DNA of 64,000 nt, from assembly GCA_031963405.1 (NCBI GenBank), contig JASSUJ010000001.1, forward strand, positions 1,240,001 to 1,304,000, given 5' to 3'. Below, piece after piece: positions 27,263 through 36,723 of this stretch. The notes below the pieces were generated by a model that saw nothing but the letters and a program-made list of their open reading frames with translations, did not search any database and was not told the origin of the DNA. The stretch is from JASSUD01 sp031963405. GTDB taxonomy: Bacteria; Pseudomonadota; Gammaproteobacteria; Burkholderiales; Burkholderiaceae. Every line of letters begins with the position of its first letter. Within the stretch, counting starts at the first letter, position 1. The translations under genes and the position numbers were made by a program.

Positions 27263-28663
27263 CTAAGCGTCAATACGTGCAGCAAGTGCTGCTGCATAGC
27301 CCACATACGAAGCAGGCGTGAGCGCCAACAGGCGCTCTTTGGCTTCTTGCGGAATAGCCAGTTGCTCGATAAATGCATGGAGTACTTCACGATTCATCGC
27401 TTTGCCACGCGTTAAAGCTTTGAGTTGCTCGTAGGGATTGGCCACACCATAACGGCGCATCACCGTTTGCACAGGCTCGGCTAAGATTTCCCAACATCCA
27501 TCTAAATCTTCCTCCAAGCGCTGCGGATTTACTTCGAGTTTATTTAACCCACGCAGGCAAGCGTCGTACGCGAGCAGCGCGTAACCAAAAGCCGCTCCAA
27601 TATTGCGTAGCACTGTAGAGTCGGTCAAATCGCGCTGCCAACGCGAGACAGGCAGCTTATCCGACAAATGTCGCAATAGCGCATTGGCTAAGCCTAAATT
27701 GCCTTCTGAATTTTCAAAGTCGATAGGGTTGACCTTGTGCGGCATGGTTGAAGAACCAACTTCATTGGCCTTCACCTGCTGCTTGAAATAACCCAGTGAA
27801 ATATAGCCCCACAAATCACGGTTAAGATCGACTAGCACCGTATTCGCACGCGTGATCGCGTCAAATAACTCAGCCATATAGTCATGCGGCTCAATTTGCG
27901 TTGTATAGGGGTTAAATTCAAGTGCTAACCGCTCTTCAATCACCGTACGCGAAACAGCCTCCCAATCGAGTTCAGGATAGGCAGATAAATGCGCATTGTA
28001 ATTCCCCACCGCGCCATTCATTTTGCCGCGGATGGGCACCGCAGCAATGCGTGACATTGCTTGCGCAAGGCGTGCGGCCAGGTTGGCAAACTCTTTGCCA
28101 ACCGTCGTTGGGCTAGCCGATTGTCCATGCGTACGCGAAAGCATAGGTTGAGCCGCGTGGGCGTGCGCCAACTCAACTAAGCGCGCTTGTAGCGCCTGCA
28201 AAGCAGGCAGCACGATATGTTCGCGTGCGCCCTTTAGCATCAGGCCATACGCAGTATTGTTGATATCTTCTGAGGTGCAGGCAAAGTGGATAAACTCACT
28301 GGCCTGTTCAAGCTCTGACTGCCCTTTCACCGCTTCTTTCAACCAATATTCGACCGCTTTGACATCATGATTGGTCGTGCGCTCAATTTCTTTCACCCGC
28401 GCTGCGTCGTGCACGCTGAAGTTTTCTACGAGTTGCAGTAAAAAGGTTTCAGAAGCTTGAGAAAAGCTAGGCAATTCAGCTAACCCTAAACGCCCTAACG
28501 CCAATAACCAATGCACCTCAACCATCACACGATTGCGAATAAGCGCAGCTTCAGAAAGCCACTCGCGCAAGGCTTCGGTTTTTTTGGCATAACGACCATC
28601 AAGCGGCGAAAGCGCGGTCAGCATAGAGAGATCATCAGCTGGAGATAAGGAAAGCACAGACAT
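27263..28663 (-). CDS. purB: Adenylosuccinate lyase
   Basis: Homotetrameric fumarase-superfamily enzyme that releases fumarate from SAICAR and from adenylosuccinate in purine synthesis. 466 residues from ATG 28663, chosen because AAAGGTTGTTC precedes it; a TTG two codons earlier is possible. Motifs LSPLDGRYA, the catalytic TSEDINN and SRTHGQSASPTTVGKE regions, and the signature GSSTMPHKVNP are intact. It stands alone between two orphan genes on the same strand; a palindromic element lies beyond its 3' end. Confidence 0.97.
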   Translation of the reverse strand: MSVLSLSPADDLSMLTALSPLDGRYAKKTEALREWLSEAALIRNRVMVEVHWLLALGRLGLAELPSFSQASETFLLQLVENFSVHDAARVKEIERTTNHDVKAVEYWLKEAVKGQSELEQASEFIHFACTSEDINNTAYGLMLKGAREHIVLPALQALQARLVELAHAHAAQPMLSRTHGQSASPTTVGKEFANLAARLAQAMSRIAAVPIRGKMNGAVGNYNAHLSAYPELDWEAVSRTVIEERLALEFNPYTTQIEPHDYMAELFDAITRANTVLVDLNRDLWGYISLGYFKQQVKANEVGSSTMPHKVNPIDFENSEGNLGLANALLRHLSDKLPVSRWQRDLTDSTVLRNIGAAFGYALLAYDACLRGLNKLEVNPQRLEEDLDGCWEILAEPVQTVMRRYGVANPYEQLKALTRGKAMNREVLHAFIEQLAIPQEAKERLLALTPASYVGYAAALAARIDA

Positions 28664-28769
28664 GAACAACCTTTAATAAACAAGTAAATAGAAAAAATGA
28701 GCAAGGAAAATGCCGATTAACTTGGGAACAGCGTCATGCTTCCTTGCCTCCAATTGAATCAGTATTTCC

Positions 28770-30101
28770 TTAGCTAGTTGAAGAAACATCCTCGCATAAT
28801 GTTTTTTTTACTTCACGCGCTAAATCAGATGTTTTAGGCGCAGCTTTTTTAAGGCAGTTCTCTAAATGGGCCAGGTAGGCGATTATCGGAGAAATTGTTG
28901 CTTTGGTTAAGTTTGCATCTTTTACAAATTTTTCTAATCTCAGAATGAGCCATCGAAAATACATTATATTTATTCTCAAGCTAGCGTCAGACTCCATTCC
29001 GCCCATTATAGAACTACGCCTTTCAAGTTCATCCCATTGATGATTAGAAATCAATTTATTTGCAAATTGACAAGCCTCATACCAATCTTCCCTCTTTTCA
29101 CTAGGCTCAGGATTCATCAATTCCTGCCCCGCCTCAGCTACTGCTGCAGCCTCTTCAAGATTTTCATTCCGCTCTGTATAAGCTGACTGATCAAAAAGGC
29201 GGACATCGTCAGAGCTATACATTTGCCGACCGTAAGAATATTCTCCATCAGTCGATGTATATTCCTGATAACCAGGTTCATACCTATAACCTGAGTTTGA
29301 ATTTGAGGCCCCTCCCGCAACCGCTAATGCAAATAATAAAATTCCTCCTACTATAAGAGTGACACCTGCTACTGTACGCAGCTTCTCTTCCAACGACGAG
29401 CCATCCATATCAAGCTGCTCTAAGCCTTGTATAGCGTATTCCACTCGAGTCAAGGTTTTTTGAATCAAAGTTTTATGAGCATCGGTGCTGTTTTCATTTA
29501 TAATTTTATAGCACTCTTTAAGCATAGATATTAATGGATCATGTATATTTTCACGACTAACTCTTATGCCATAAAAATACATATAATCAATAAAATTCGA
29601 TAAAATCTCCAATTCTTTAGAGAGAGCACACAAACTCAATTCACTAGAAAAATTCTTTCCATTTTCTTTTATATAAGCCACAGAAGAAATTAATTTCTCC
29701 AAAGGCTTTTTAAAAGCATCAGCACCTTCTATTTTATATTTTGCTTTGTAAGTGAGCGCCTCTTTTTTATCATGAAATGACCCATAAATATAATTCAAGC
29801 TCTCCGATAAAAAGCCTAATGAATCCATATAATTAGCATCATCAAAATTAATTGACTTCAACGAATCTATAATTTTTTTATTTAATTCAGAGATATCCCC
29901 TTGATTTATTTCCTTTGATTTTAAAAATAATTCTTTTGCTTCCCGATAAAGCGAAGAATAATCTCCGTCCGCAATATTTTTAAAATCAATTATTTTTTCG
30001 GCTTGACGTTGATCATCAAGAAAATCATAAAAATTACTCTCCGAAAATAATCCGCTATAAGGAATAGATTTATTATTCAAGGTTGAAACATTAGCACCCA
30101 T
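28770..30101 (-). CDS. Orphan protein with N-myristoylation consensus and one membrane segment
   Basis: No recognised family. 443 residues from ATG 30101, which follows GAGGATTATTAATA. The N-terminus MGANVST fits the eukaryotic N-myristoylation consensus (Gly2, small residue at 3, Ser6). Residues 30-240 are mostly helical and charged. A hydrophobic segment lies at 244-264, followed by a Gly/Tyr/Ser-rich stretch (266-300) and a second helical region to the end. The gene is AT-richer than purB and mnmA on either side, suggesting acquisition. Host-lipidated secreted protein is an inference; a plain inner-membrane protein is the alternative. Confidence 0.75.
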   Translation of the reverse strand: MGANVSTLNNKSIPYSGLFSESNFYDFLDDQRQAEKIIDFKNIADGDYSSLYREAKELFLKSKEINQGDISELNKKIIDSLKSINFDDANYMDSLGFLSESLNYIYGSFHDKKEALTYKAKYKIEGADAFKKPLEKLISSVAYIKENGKNFSSELSLCALSKELEILSNFIDYMYFYGIRVSRENIHDPLISMLKECYKIINENSTDAHKTLIQKTLTRVEYAIQGLEQLDMDGSSLEEKLRTVAGVTLIVGGILLFALAVAGGASNSNSGYRYEPGYQEYTSTDGEYSYGRQMYSSDDVRLFDQSAYTERNENLEEAAAVAEAGQELMNPEPSEKREDWYEACQFANKLISNHQWDELERRSSIMGGMESDASLRINIMYFRWLILRLEKFVKDANLTKATISPIIAYLAHLENCLKKAAPKTSDLAREVKKTLCEDVSSTS

Positions 30102-30149
30102 TATTAATAATCCTCATGAAAGTATGTTGTCATACAACAATTATGAGTT

Positions 30150-30200
30150 TAGGAAACGCTGAGTAAATAGCGAGCAAGGAGAATGTCTTTGCTGCCAATA
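30150..30200. repeat. Half palindromic repeat, arm type C
   Basis: TTAGGAAACGCTGAGTAAATAGCGAGCAAGGAGAATGTCTTTGCTGCCAATA matches the left arm and the start of the core of type-C elements, but no right arm follows. mnmA ends at once after it. Confidence 0.45.
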
Positions 30201-30203
30201 TTT

Positions 30204-31325
30204 TCAACTCTGCCGATGAATTTCGTTTTGATAAGGGGTTTCTACGTAATCGATAATACCGCCACCTAAGCACACTTCGCCGTTATATAGCACAGCCGAT
30301 TGCCCAGGCGTCACTGCCCATTGTGGCTGTGCAAAATGCAAGCTGAAGCCGCCTGCCTCAGTGCTGGTAAGCGTACATTGAGCATCTACTTGTCGATAGC
30401 GAGTTTTTGCTTGCAGTGGGTTTGGCGCGGAGGGCGGAGTGCCAGCAATCCAGCTCACGTTTTGCGCTTTAAGTGAAGAGCTAGTCAGCCATGGGTGATC
30501 ATGCCCTTGCACGACATACAGGGTGTTATCAGTCACTTGTTTTGCCGCTACAAACCAAGGCTCCCCACTACCGTTACGGCTACCGCCCAGTCCAATGCCT
30601 TTGCGTTGTCCTAAGGTATAAAACGCCAAGCCGATGTGCTCACCGACAACTTTTCCATCCGGTGTTTTGATCGGGCCAGGTTGGGTAGGTAAGTAACGGT
30701 TTAGAAAATCTCGAAATGGCCGCTCGCCAATAAAGCAAATACCCGTCGAATCTTTTTTACTCGCATTGGGCAGGCCAATTTGTGCGGCTATTTGACGCAC
30801 TTCTGTCTTCGGAAGGTGCCCAAGTGGAAACAGCGAGCGTGACAATTGCTGTTGCGAAAGTCGATGCAGAAAGTAACTTTGATCTTTGCTTAAATCTTTT
30901 GCTTTGAGTAATTCATAGCTGCCATTAGGCGCTTGCTGCACACGTGCGTAGTGCCCGGTGGCAATCATCTGCGCACCGAGTGCTATGGCATGGTCAAGAA
31001 AGGCGTTGAATTTAATTTCAGCGTTGCACAACACATCCGGGTTGGGGGTGCGCCCCGCTGCGTATTCACGCAAGAATTCGGCAAATACGCGATCTTTGTA
31101 TTCCGTTGCAAAGTTGACTGCTTCAATATCAATCCCAATCAAATCAGCAACGGAGACAGCATCGAGCCAATCTTGCCGGGTTGAGCAAAATTCGTCGTCG
31201 TCATCGTCTTCCCAGTTTTTCATGAAAAGACCGATCACTTGATAGCCTTCTTGTTTCAGCAGCCAAGCCGCGACTGACGAATCAACGCCGCCTGACATGC
31301 CGACTATAACTGTTGGCTTTGCCAT
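30204..31325 (-). CDS. mnmA: tRNA-specific 2-thiouridylase MnmA
   Basis: Cytoplasmic enzyme that makes the 2-thio group of U34 in Lys, Glu and Gln tRNAs. 373 residues. The PP-loop SGGVDSSVAAWL is at 10-21. The two catalytic cysteines lie in NPDVLCNAEIKF and STGICFIGER, and the C-terminal barrel has LGQRKGIGLGG and CLGGGIID. The start MAKPTVIVGM is at 31325. The sulfur relay that feeds it is not in this window. Confidence 0.97.
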   Translation of the reverse strand: MAKPTVIVGMSGGVDSSVAAWLLKQEGYQVIGLFMKNWEDDDDDEFCSTRQDWLDAVSVADLIGIDIEAVNFATEYKDRVFAEFLREYAAGRTPNPDVLCNAEIKFNAFLDHAIALGAQMIATGHYARVQQAPNGSYELLKAKDLSKDQSYFLHRLSQQQLSRSLFPLGHLPKTEVRQIAAQIGLPNASKKDSTGICFIGERPFRDFLNRYLPTQPGPIKTPDGKVVGEHIGLAFYTLGQRKGIGLGGSRNGSGEPWFVAAKQVTDNTLYVVQGHDHPWLTSSSLKAQNVSWIAGTPPSAPNPLQAKTRYRQVDAQCTLTSTEAGGFSLHFAQPQWAVTPGQSAVLYNGEVCLGGGIIDYVETPYQNEIHRQS

Positions 31326-31343
31326 GATCTTAATTTAGGGTGG

Positions 31344-31469
31344 CCAAGTCTTCCAAAAGCGCCCTTCTTTGCACTCGGGAGGTAGCAGGAACCTTATGTA
31401 CATTCCAGTTCCTGCGCTCCGGACTCCCCCAAAATAGAGCACTTTTAGAAGACTTGGAGCAGGTTCTTA
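31344..31469. repeat. Palindromic repeat, type A end with alternative inner arms
   Basis: CCAAGTCTTCCAAAAGCGCC is paired with a decayed complement ending GAAGACTTGG; the right end then reads AGCAGGTTCTTA, a type-A end. The centre is TTATGTACATTCCAGTTCC, partly decayed. Bases 31467-31469 of the right end are the stop codon of the flanking minus-strand gene. Confidence 0.65.
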
Positions 31470-32759
31470 GGGTTCAGTTTGGTTAACTTCGGCCGCTGGC
31501 GGACGCCGGCGTAAGGAGCCTGCGATCAAATCAAAACGGAATAACCGACATTCCAACGCACCGTTATAAAGTGGCGTTTTTTGCGCTTCACGCAGGCGCA
31601 TTTGACCAGGCAGGCTACGGTCTGAAGTCAGGATAAAAGCGCGCCAGCCAGTGAAGCGCTGCTTGAGCGCATCGCCAAAGGCGCGGAAAAATTCAGCATC
31701 GGCCATGTCTGGCTGACTGCGCTGGAATTTTTTTGCTGGGTCGCCGCTCACTTCGACTACTTCGCCGCGTGAATTACGCCCACGTACTTCAATTCGTTCA
31801 CCATAGGGTGGGTTGATAATGACTATGCCTGGCTTATCTACCGGCGCCGTCATAGAACGTGCATCAAGCTGCTTCAATGGCAAGGCAGGTAAGCCAGCAC
31901 GCACAAAATTGGCACGTGCTGCCGCTAACATATCGTTAGAAATATCGCTACCAAAAATAGCCAATTCATGTTTCAACGAGCTTGCTGCGCGCTGCTCTTC
32001 AAGGGCAGCTTCTTTGAGCTTTTTCCACGCGTTGGCGTTATACGGTTTGAGTTTTTCAAAAGCGAACCATCGTTGTGCGCCGGGAGCCATCTTGAGCGCT
32101 ATTTGCGCCGCTTCGGCGAGGAAAGTGCCGCTACCGCACATCGGGTCATACAGCGGAATCTCAGGCTGCCAACCTGTCAGACGGAGAATACCTGCGGCCA
32201 GATTTTCACGCAGCGGTGCTGCGCCTTTATCCAGGCGCCAGCCACGTTTGAACAAGGCTTCGCCAGAGGTATCCAGATACAGTGAGCAGTCCGTCGAGGT
32301 TAAGAATACAAAGATGCGGACATCGGGCGCTACCGTGTCAACATTTGGCCGCGCGCCTAACTGCTCGCGCAAACGGTCGCAAATAGCATCTTTCACACGC
32401 AACGCAACAAAGCTCAAGCTGGTTAATTCAGAATGAATCGCCGTCACATCGACGCGCAATGTTTCTTGCGCGGTAAACCAGCGTTCCCAACGCTGCTCAA
32501 GCGCAAAATCGAAAATATCATGCTCATTCAGATAAGGCCGCTGAGCGACGCGCAGTAAAACCCGATTCGCAATACGCGAATGCAAATTAACCGCCATCGC
32601 CGCCCCTAGGCTGCCGGAAAAATGCACCCCGCCACGTGCTTCAGCGCCAACACGCAACGGAGCATCCAGCGGAGTGCGCTGCGCTATCTCGCGCAATTCA
32701 GTAATTAAAGCCGCTTCAAGGCCACGGGGACAGGGAACAAAAAATTCAAAAGAAGACAT
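31467..32759 (-). CDS. rlmL: THUMP-domain 23S rRNA guanine-N2 methyltransferase, RlmL type
   Basis: 430-residue class I SAM-dependent methyltransferase with an N-terminal THUMP RNA-binding domain (about 40-150), equivalent to the RlmL half of E. coli RlmKL (m2G2445 of 23S rRNA). The DPMCGSGTFLAEAA SAM motif and the catalytic NPPYGERIE motif are present. The RlmK half is absent, as in other Burkholderiaceae. The stop codon is the TTA at 31467-31469 (TAA on the coding strand), which is also the last three bases of a palindromic repeat. Confidence 0.92.
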   Translation of the reverse strand: MSSFEFFVPCPRGLEAALITELREIAQRTPLDAPLRVGAEARGGVHFSGSLGAAMAVNLHSRIANRVLLRVAQRPYLNEHDIFDFALEQRWERWFTAQETLRVDVTAIHSELTSLSFVALRVKDAICDRLREQLGARPNVDTVAPDVRIFVFLTSTDCSLYLDTSGEALFKRGWRLDKGAAPLRENLAAGILRLTGWQPEIPLYDPMCGSGTFLAEAAQIALKMAPGAQRWFAFEKLKPYNANAWKKLKEAALEEQRAASSLKHELAIFGSDISNDMLAAARANFVRAGLPALPLKQLDARSMTAPVDKPGIVIINPPYGERIEVRGRNSRGEVVEVSGDPAKKFQRSQPDMADAEFFRAFGDALKQRFTGWRAFILTSDRSLPGQMRLREAQKTPLYNGALECRLFRFDLIAGSLRRRPPAAEVNQTEP

Positions 32760-32901
32760 AGATTTTTCAGAAAATCGCGTTAATTAACTACATATTTATC
32801 TACCAGCTCCCCTCTCATTTCCCTCTATCAATCATAGAAAGCTTAGAAATGCGGTGCTGGCTGCATGCACAATTTTCGTTGCCAGCAAAGAACAGCGTGG
32901 C

Positions 32902-33050
32902 TTAGAACCTGTCTCCAAATTGCCTAAAAGGTTGTCAGTCGGGGGAGGCCGGAGCGCAGGAACCGGAGTGTACGTGGGTGTACATGAGGATTCCGAGCAC
33001 CGCCCGACCCCGGATCACAGCCTTTTAGGCAATTTGGAGACAGGTTCTTA
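32902..33050. repeat. Palindromic repeat, arm type A (GAACCTG arms)
   Basis: TTAGAACCTGTCTCCAAATT is paired with AATTTGGAGACAGGTTCTTA, and inner GCCTAAAAGGTTGTC with a near complement ending TTTTAGGC. The centre is TGTACGTGGGTGTACA. It lies in a 609 bp gap upstream of rlmL that also holds the element at 33229-33370; I see no gene in the remainder. Confidence 0.88.
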
Positions 33051-33228
33051 GGAGATGAATATCATCCCCAGACAGATCTTATTCAGTAAAAGGGGGTAGT
33101 TTATAGCGAATGCGCCGACGCAGGTTGTAGGATCCTGCGTAAAGTCTCCAACAAACACCCAACCCTGTTTTCCATAAGCCTAGAAAAAGCCTTCCTGGGG
33201 TGCAGGATAGCGCCTCGATTCCCTGTAA

Positions 33229-33370
33229 AGTCTGCTTAGAGTTTTCCAAAAGTGCCCTTATTTGGGGGAGTCCGGCGCACAGGAACCGGAATGTACATGA
33301 GTACATGAGGATTCCTGCTACCTCCCGACCGCAAAGAAGGGCACTTTTGGGAGACTATAAGCAGACTTTT
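33229..33370. repeat. Palindromic repeat, variant arms (AGTCTGCTTA)
   Basis: AGTCTGCTTAGAGTTTTCC is paired with a near complement GAGACTATAAGCAGACT, and inner AAAAGTGCCC with GGGCACTTTT. The centre, ATGTACATGAGTACAT with AGGAACCGGA before it, is the type-A centre. It ends one base into the 3' end of eda. Confidence 0.8.
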
Positions 33371-34001
33371 AGCGATTGTGGCCTAGTTGGTTGGCTAACC
33401 GTGCCAAATAGGTAATCTCTTTCCAATTTTTGTCGTGAAGCAATGCTTTTGGTGTCAGCCATGACCCACCCACGCACATCACATTTGGCAAGGCCAGGTA
33501 ATTAGGCGCGGCTTGCGCCGTGATACCCCCCGTTGGGCAGAATTTCAAGCTAGGAAATAACTCATGAAAAGCGCTCAACATCGCTACACCACCTGCTGGC
33601 TGAGCGGGAAAAAATTTGACGATTTGATAGCCACCATGCAGCGTTCTGAGAATATCCGAAGGAGTCATCACGCCGGGTAGCAGAGGTAACTGGGCTGCAC
33701 GCGCAGCTTGCGAGAGCGGCTCAGTAAAGCCGGGGGAAACGCCAAATTGTGCACCTGCTTGTACTGCCGCCTCACATTGCGCAAGCCGAGTGAGTGTACC
33801 TGCGCCGATGACCAAATCATTTGCAATACGCCGCGCTCGCTCTATGACTTTGAGGCCAGCCTCAGTACGCAATGTCACTTCTATTACCCGCATGCCGCCC
33901 TCATAGAGCGCCTTGCATGCGGCTTCGCCTTGCTCGACAGTAGCTGCAGTCAAAACGGGGATAACCGGCCCTATCGTGATGATTTCATCAATTGTTTTCA
34001 T
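33369..34001 (-). CDS. eda: KDPG aldolase
   Basis: 2-dehydro-3-deoxyphosphogluconate aldolase, 210 residues, cleaving KDPG to pyruvate and glyceraldehyde 3-phosphate in the Entner-Doudoroff pathway. The Schiff-base lysine is Lys129 in GYQIVKFFP, with Glu41 and Arg45 in the EVTLRT motif and the phosphate loop CPTGGI. The start overlaps the edd stop by four bases, so the pair is translated together. The stop at 33369 overlaps the edge of a palindromic repeat by two bases. Confidence 0.97.
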   Translation of the reverse strand: MKTIDEIITIGPVIPVLTAATVEQGEAACKALYEGGMRVIEVTLRTEAGLKVIERARRIANDLVIGAGTLTRLAQCEAAVQAGAQFGVSPGFTEPLSQAARAAQLPLLPGVMTPSDILRTLHGGYQIVKFFPAQPAGGVAMLSAFHELFPSLKFCPTGGITAQAAPNYLALPNVMCVGGSWLTPKALLHDKNWKEITYLARLANQLGHNR

Positions 34002-35842
34002 CCTGCCTCTCCTTCTCCGATAATTGGACCGAAAACTGACGCACCTTGTTCGGCAGGCGCAGCAGCTGAACGAAATACACCAAAAAGCATTCGACCAAAA
34101 CCATTTGCATGCGCATTTAGAGAGGGCTTCTCAATCGTGCGGGCAGCCCATTGGGCTGCGTCAACTTCGATATCAAACACACCTTGCTCAGCATCGATGC
34201 TCACCATATCACCTGTGCGTACTTTGCCAAGCGGCCCATCAAGCCATGCTTCAGGCGATACATGCAACACGGCTGGCACTTCGCCAGAGGCGCCTGACAT
34301 ACGACCATCTGTGACTAATCCGACCTGCCAACCTTGCTCTTGCACCACGGTAAGCCACGGAGTGAGACGATGTAATTCAGGCATGCCATTCGCACGTGCC
34401 CCCTGAAATGGCATCACCGCGATAAAGTCTCGCGACAGTTGCCCCGCTTCAAAAGCTTGCTTTAAAGCCTCTTGCGATTCAAATACGATAGCTGGCGCAC
34501 GTACTTTGCGATGCTCAGGCGCGACTGCCGAGATTTTTATTACGCCTCGCCCGAGCCTGCCACGCATCAGCCGCACCCCTCCATCAGGCGCAAAAGGCTC
34601 GCTAACACCACGTAAAACGCTGGTATCAAGACTGGCTTTAGTACCCTCTACCCATTTAAGCTTGCCTTCAATTAATCGAGGCTCTTTTGTGTAATATGCA
34701 AGACCTAGGCCAGCCACAGTCATCACGTCTTCATGCAACAAGCCTGCATCCAATAATTGCCGAATGAGAAAAGCCATGCCGCCAGCTGCGTGGTAATGGT
34801 TAATATCGGCCTTACCATTTGGATACATCCTGGTAAGTAACGGCACGACTTGCGAGAGTTGATCAAAATCATCCCAATCAATCACGATACCTGCTGCTCG
34901 CGCAATCGCTACTAAGTGCAAGGTATGGTTGGTTGAGCCGCCTGTTGCCAGCAGTGCGCAAACGCCATTCACAATCGCGCGTTCATCAATTACATGACCT
35001 AGCGGCATATAGTGATCGCCCTGCGCGGTAAGTGCGAGTACGCGCTGCGCAGCAGCGGCAGTCAACGCATCGCGCAAAGGAGTATGAGGATGAATAAAAG
35101 CCGCACCCGGTAGATGCAAGCCCATCACTTCCATCAGTAGCTGGTTGCTATTTGCTGTGCCGTAAAAAGTGCAAGTGCCTTGACTATGATAAGCACGGGA
35201 CTCAAATTCGAGCAGCTCTTCTCGCCCAATTTTGCCCAGCGCAAATTGCTGCCGCATTTTGGCTTTCTCATCATTTGACAGGCCAGACGTCATTGGGCCA
35301 GCTGGCACAAAGATCGCTGGCAGATGACCAAACTGCAGCGCGCCAATCAACAGCCCCGGCACAATTTTGTCGCAGATGCCAAGGCATAGCACCGCATCAA
35401 ACATGTTGTGGGTCAGAGCAATCGCCGTGCTCATGGCTATGACTTCTCGTGAAAAAAGCGAAAGCTCCATGCCAGGATTGCCCTGCGTAATGCCGTCACA
35501 CATGGCAGGCACGCCACCAGCAAACTGCGCCACGCCACCCACTTCACGTGCTGCACGCTTAATAATTTCAGGAAAATTCAGATACGGCGCATGCGCCGAG
35601 AGCATTTCGTTATACGCGGAGACGATCGCAATATTGGGTTGTTGTACGGCTTTGACTTTAAGCTTGTCATGACCTTGCAAACCCGCAAAACCATGCGCCA
35701 AATTGGTACATGAAAGCACGCCACGTGCAGGAAATTGACCTTGTGCTTGTTGGATAGCGTGCAGATAAGCAGCGCGGGTAACGCGACTTTTTTCGCGCAC
35801 GCGCTCTGTCACTTTTTGTAATTGAGGATGCAGAGCAACCAT
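33998..35842 (-). CDS. edd: Phosphogluconate dehydratase
   Basis: 6-phosphogluconate dehydratase, 614 residues, an iron-sulfur enzyme of the IlvD/Edd family making KDPG. Cysteines of the cluster are visible in AMCDGITQG and LGICDKIVPG, with a third in GTCTFYGTANSN. Full length. It is followed directly by eda, so the last two steps of the Entner-Doudoroff route are intact. No zwf or pgl gene lies beside them in this window. Confidence 0.97.
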   Translation of the reverse strand: MVALHPQLQKVTERVREKSRVTRAAYLHAIQQAQGQFPARGVLSCTNLAHGFAGLQGHDKLKVKAVQQPNIAIVSAYNEMLSAHAPYLNFPEIIKRAAREVGGVAQFAGGVPAMCDGITQGNPGMELSLFSREVIAMSTAIALTHNMFDAVLCLGICDKIVPGLLIGALQFGHLPAIFVPAGPMTSGLSNDEKAKMRQQFALGKIGREELLEFESRAYHSQGTCTFYGTANSNQLLMEVMGLHLPGAAFIHPHTPLRDALTAAAAQRVLALTAQGDHYMPLGHVIDERAIVNGVCALLATGGSTNHTLHLVAIARAAGIVIDWDDFDQLSQVVPLLTRMYPNGKADINHYHAAGGMAFLIRQLLDAGLLHEDVMTVAGLGLAYYTKEPRLIEGKLKWVEGTKASLDTSVLRGVSEPFAPDGGVRLMRGRLGRGVIKISAVAPEHRKVRAPAIVFESQEALKQAFEAGQLSRDFIAVMPFQGARANGMPELHRLTPWLTVVQEQGWQVGLVTDGRMSGASGEVPAVLHVSPEAWLDGPLGKVRTGDMVSIDAEQGVFDIEVDAAQWAARTIEKPSLNAHANGFGRMLFGVFRSAAAPAEQGASVFGPIIGEGEAG

Positions 35843-36022
35843 GCGCCGATGTCCTTAAATAGATGGCGGCACCTAGCTCATCCATTAAATAGTCAGGCGC
35901 CTTACCTCAAGACAAAATGAAGTTTTTTAGTATACAGAGTACGGCCTTTCTCCCAAAGCACAACATCGACAGAGAAGTTATAGGATTTGGCTGTAATGCC
36001 TGAATCTTTATCAAGATGAAAA

Positions 36023-36086
36023 TAAAGAAAGGTCTGCACAACCCGTGCGGCATGATGCCGCTAGCTGGGTCGCGCAAACCTTCTTA
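36023..36086. repeat. Palindromic repeat, arm type B, short form
   Basis: TAAAGAAAGGTCTGCACAAC is paired with a near complement GTCGCGCAAACCTTCTTA around GTGCGGCATGATGCCGC. It lies between edd and hemJ. Confidence 0.6.
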
Positions 36087-36104
36087 AGTGTTGACTACGA
36101 ATTT

Positions 36105-36521
36105 CTAAAATGGCTTAAGCACAGCGAGCACTACTGCCCCAAATAAACCTAGCGCAGGAATCTCATTGAAGACTCTATACCAACGGTGACTATGCGTATT
36201 ACCGCCGCGTTCAAACTTAAGCAAAAGCTTACCGCAGGCGACATGGTAAGCAATTAAAAACAGCACAATAGTTAACTTAGCATGCAGCCATCCTTGCTGA
36301 CGACCAATACCATAGCTAAGCCATAACCATAGCCCCAATCCTAAAGCGGGCACCGCGATCAACGTCATAAACCTAAACAACTTACGGGCCATCAACAAAA
36401 GCCGCTCAATCACAGCCGGATTAGTTTCTTGAGCCAAATTGACATACAGCCGCGGCAAATAAAACAAACCCGCAAACCATGAAGTAACAAAGAAAATATG
36501 TAACGCTTTAATCCAAAGCAT
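36105..36521 (-). CDS. hemJ: Protoporphyrinogen IX oxidase HemJ (CopD-like)
   Basis: 138-residue four-helix membrane protein of the HemJ/UPF0093 family. It oxidises protoporphyrinogen IX in bacteria lacking HemG and HemY-type oxidases. The N-terminal KALHIFFVTSWFAGLFYLPR with its conserved His, a mid Lys in HAKLTI, and the C-terminal NEIPALGLFGAVVLAVLKPF are family hallmarks. In several relatives proA lies between holA and this gene; here that place holds only a palindromic repeat. It complements the hemC-hemD-hemX-hemY group at 46-50 kb. Confidence 0.9.
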   Translation of the reverse strand: MLWIKALHIFFVTSWFAGLFYLPRLYVNLAQETNPAVIERLLLMARKLFRFMTLIAVPALGLGLWLWLSYGIGRQQGWLHAKLTIVLFLIAYHVACGKLLLKFERGGNTHSHRWYRVFNEIPALGLFGAVVLAVLKPF

Positions 36522-36604
36522 AATTAATCATCCGTCAATTAAAATTTAAAGCCCTAGCCACGCTGAAAAAGCATAAGCAACGTGGGAGCTTTCACGATTT
36601 ACCC

Positions 36605-36723
36605 AGCCCAGTCTCGGAAGCGCTGAAGTAGCCGGGAGCGGCGTCATTTCTCCTTGCCGTACTAGCGTACTGACAGCAAAGGCATTTCTTGCTCGCGGCT
36701 ACTTCAGCGCTTCCGAGGCTGGG
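36605..36723. repeat. Palindromic repeat, arm type C, extending into holA
   Basis: A near-perfect palindrome: CCCAGTCTCGGAAGCGCTGA is paired with TCAGCGCTTCCGAGGCTGGG, and AGTAGCCGGGAGC with GCTCGCGGCTACT. The centre is CTTGCCGTACTAGCGTACTGACAGCAAAGGCA. Bases 36704-36723 of the right arm are coding: they make the last codons and the stop of holA. Confidence 0.88.

Noticed and set aside
32854..33051. Short frame across the 32902-33050 palindrome
   Set aside because: It is a by-product of the repeat sequence and has no start signal.
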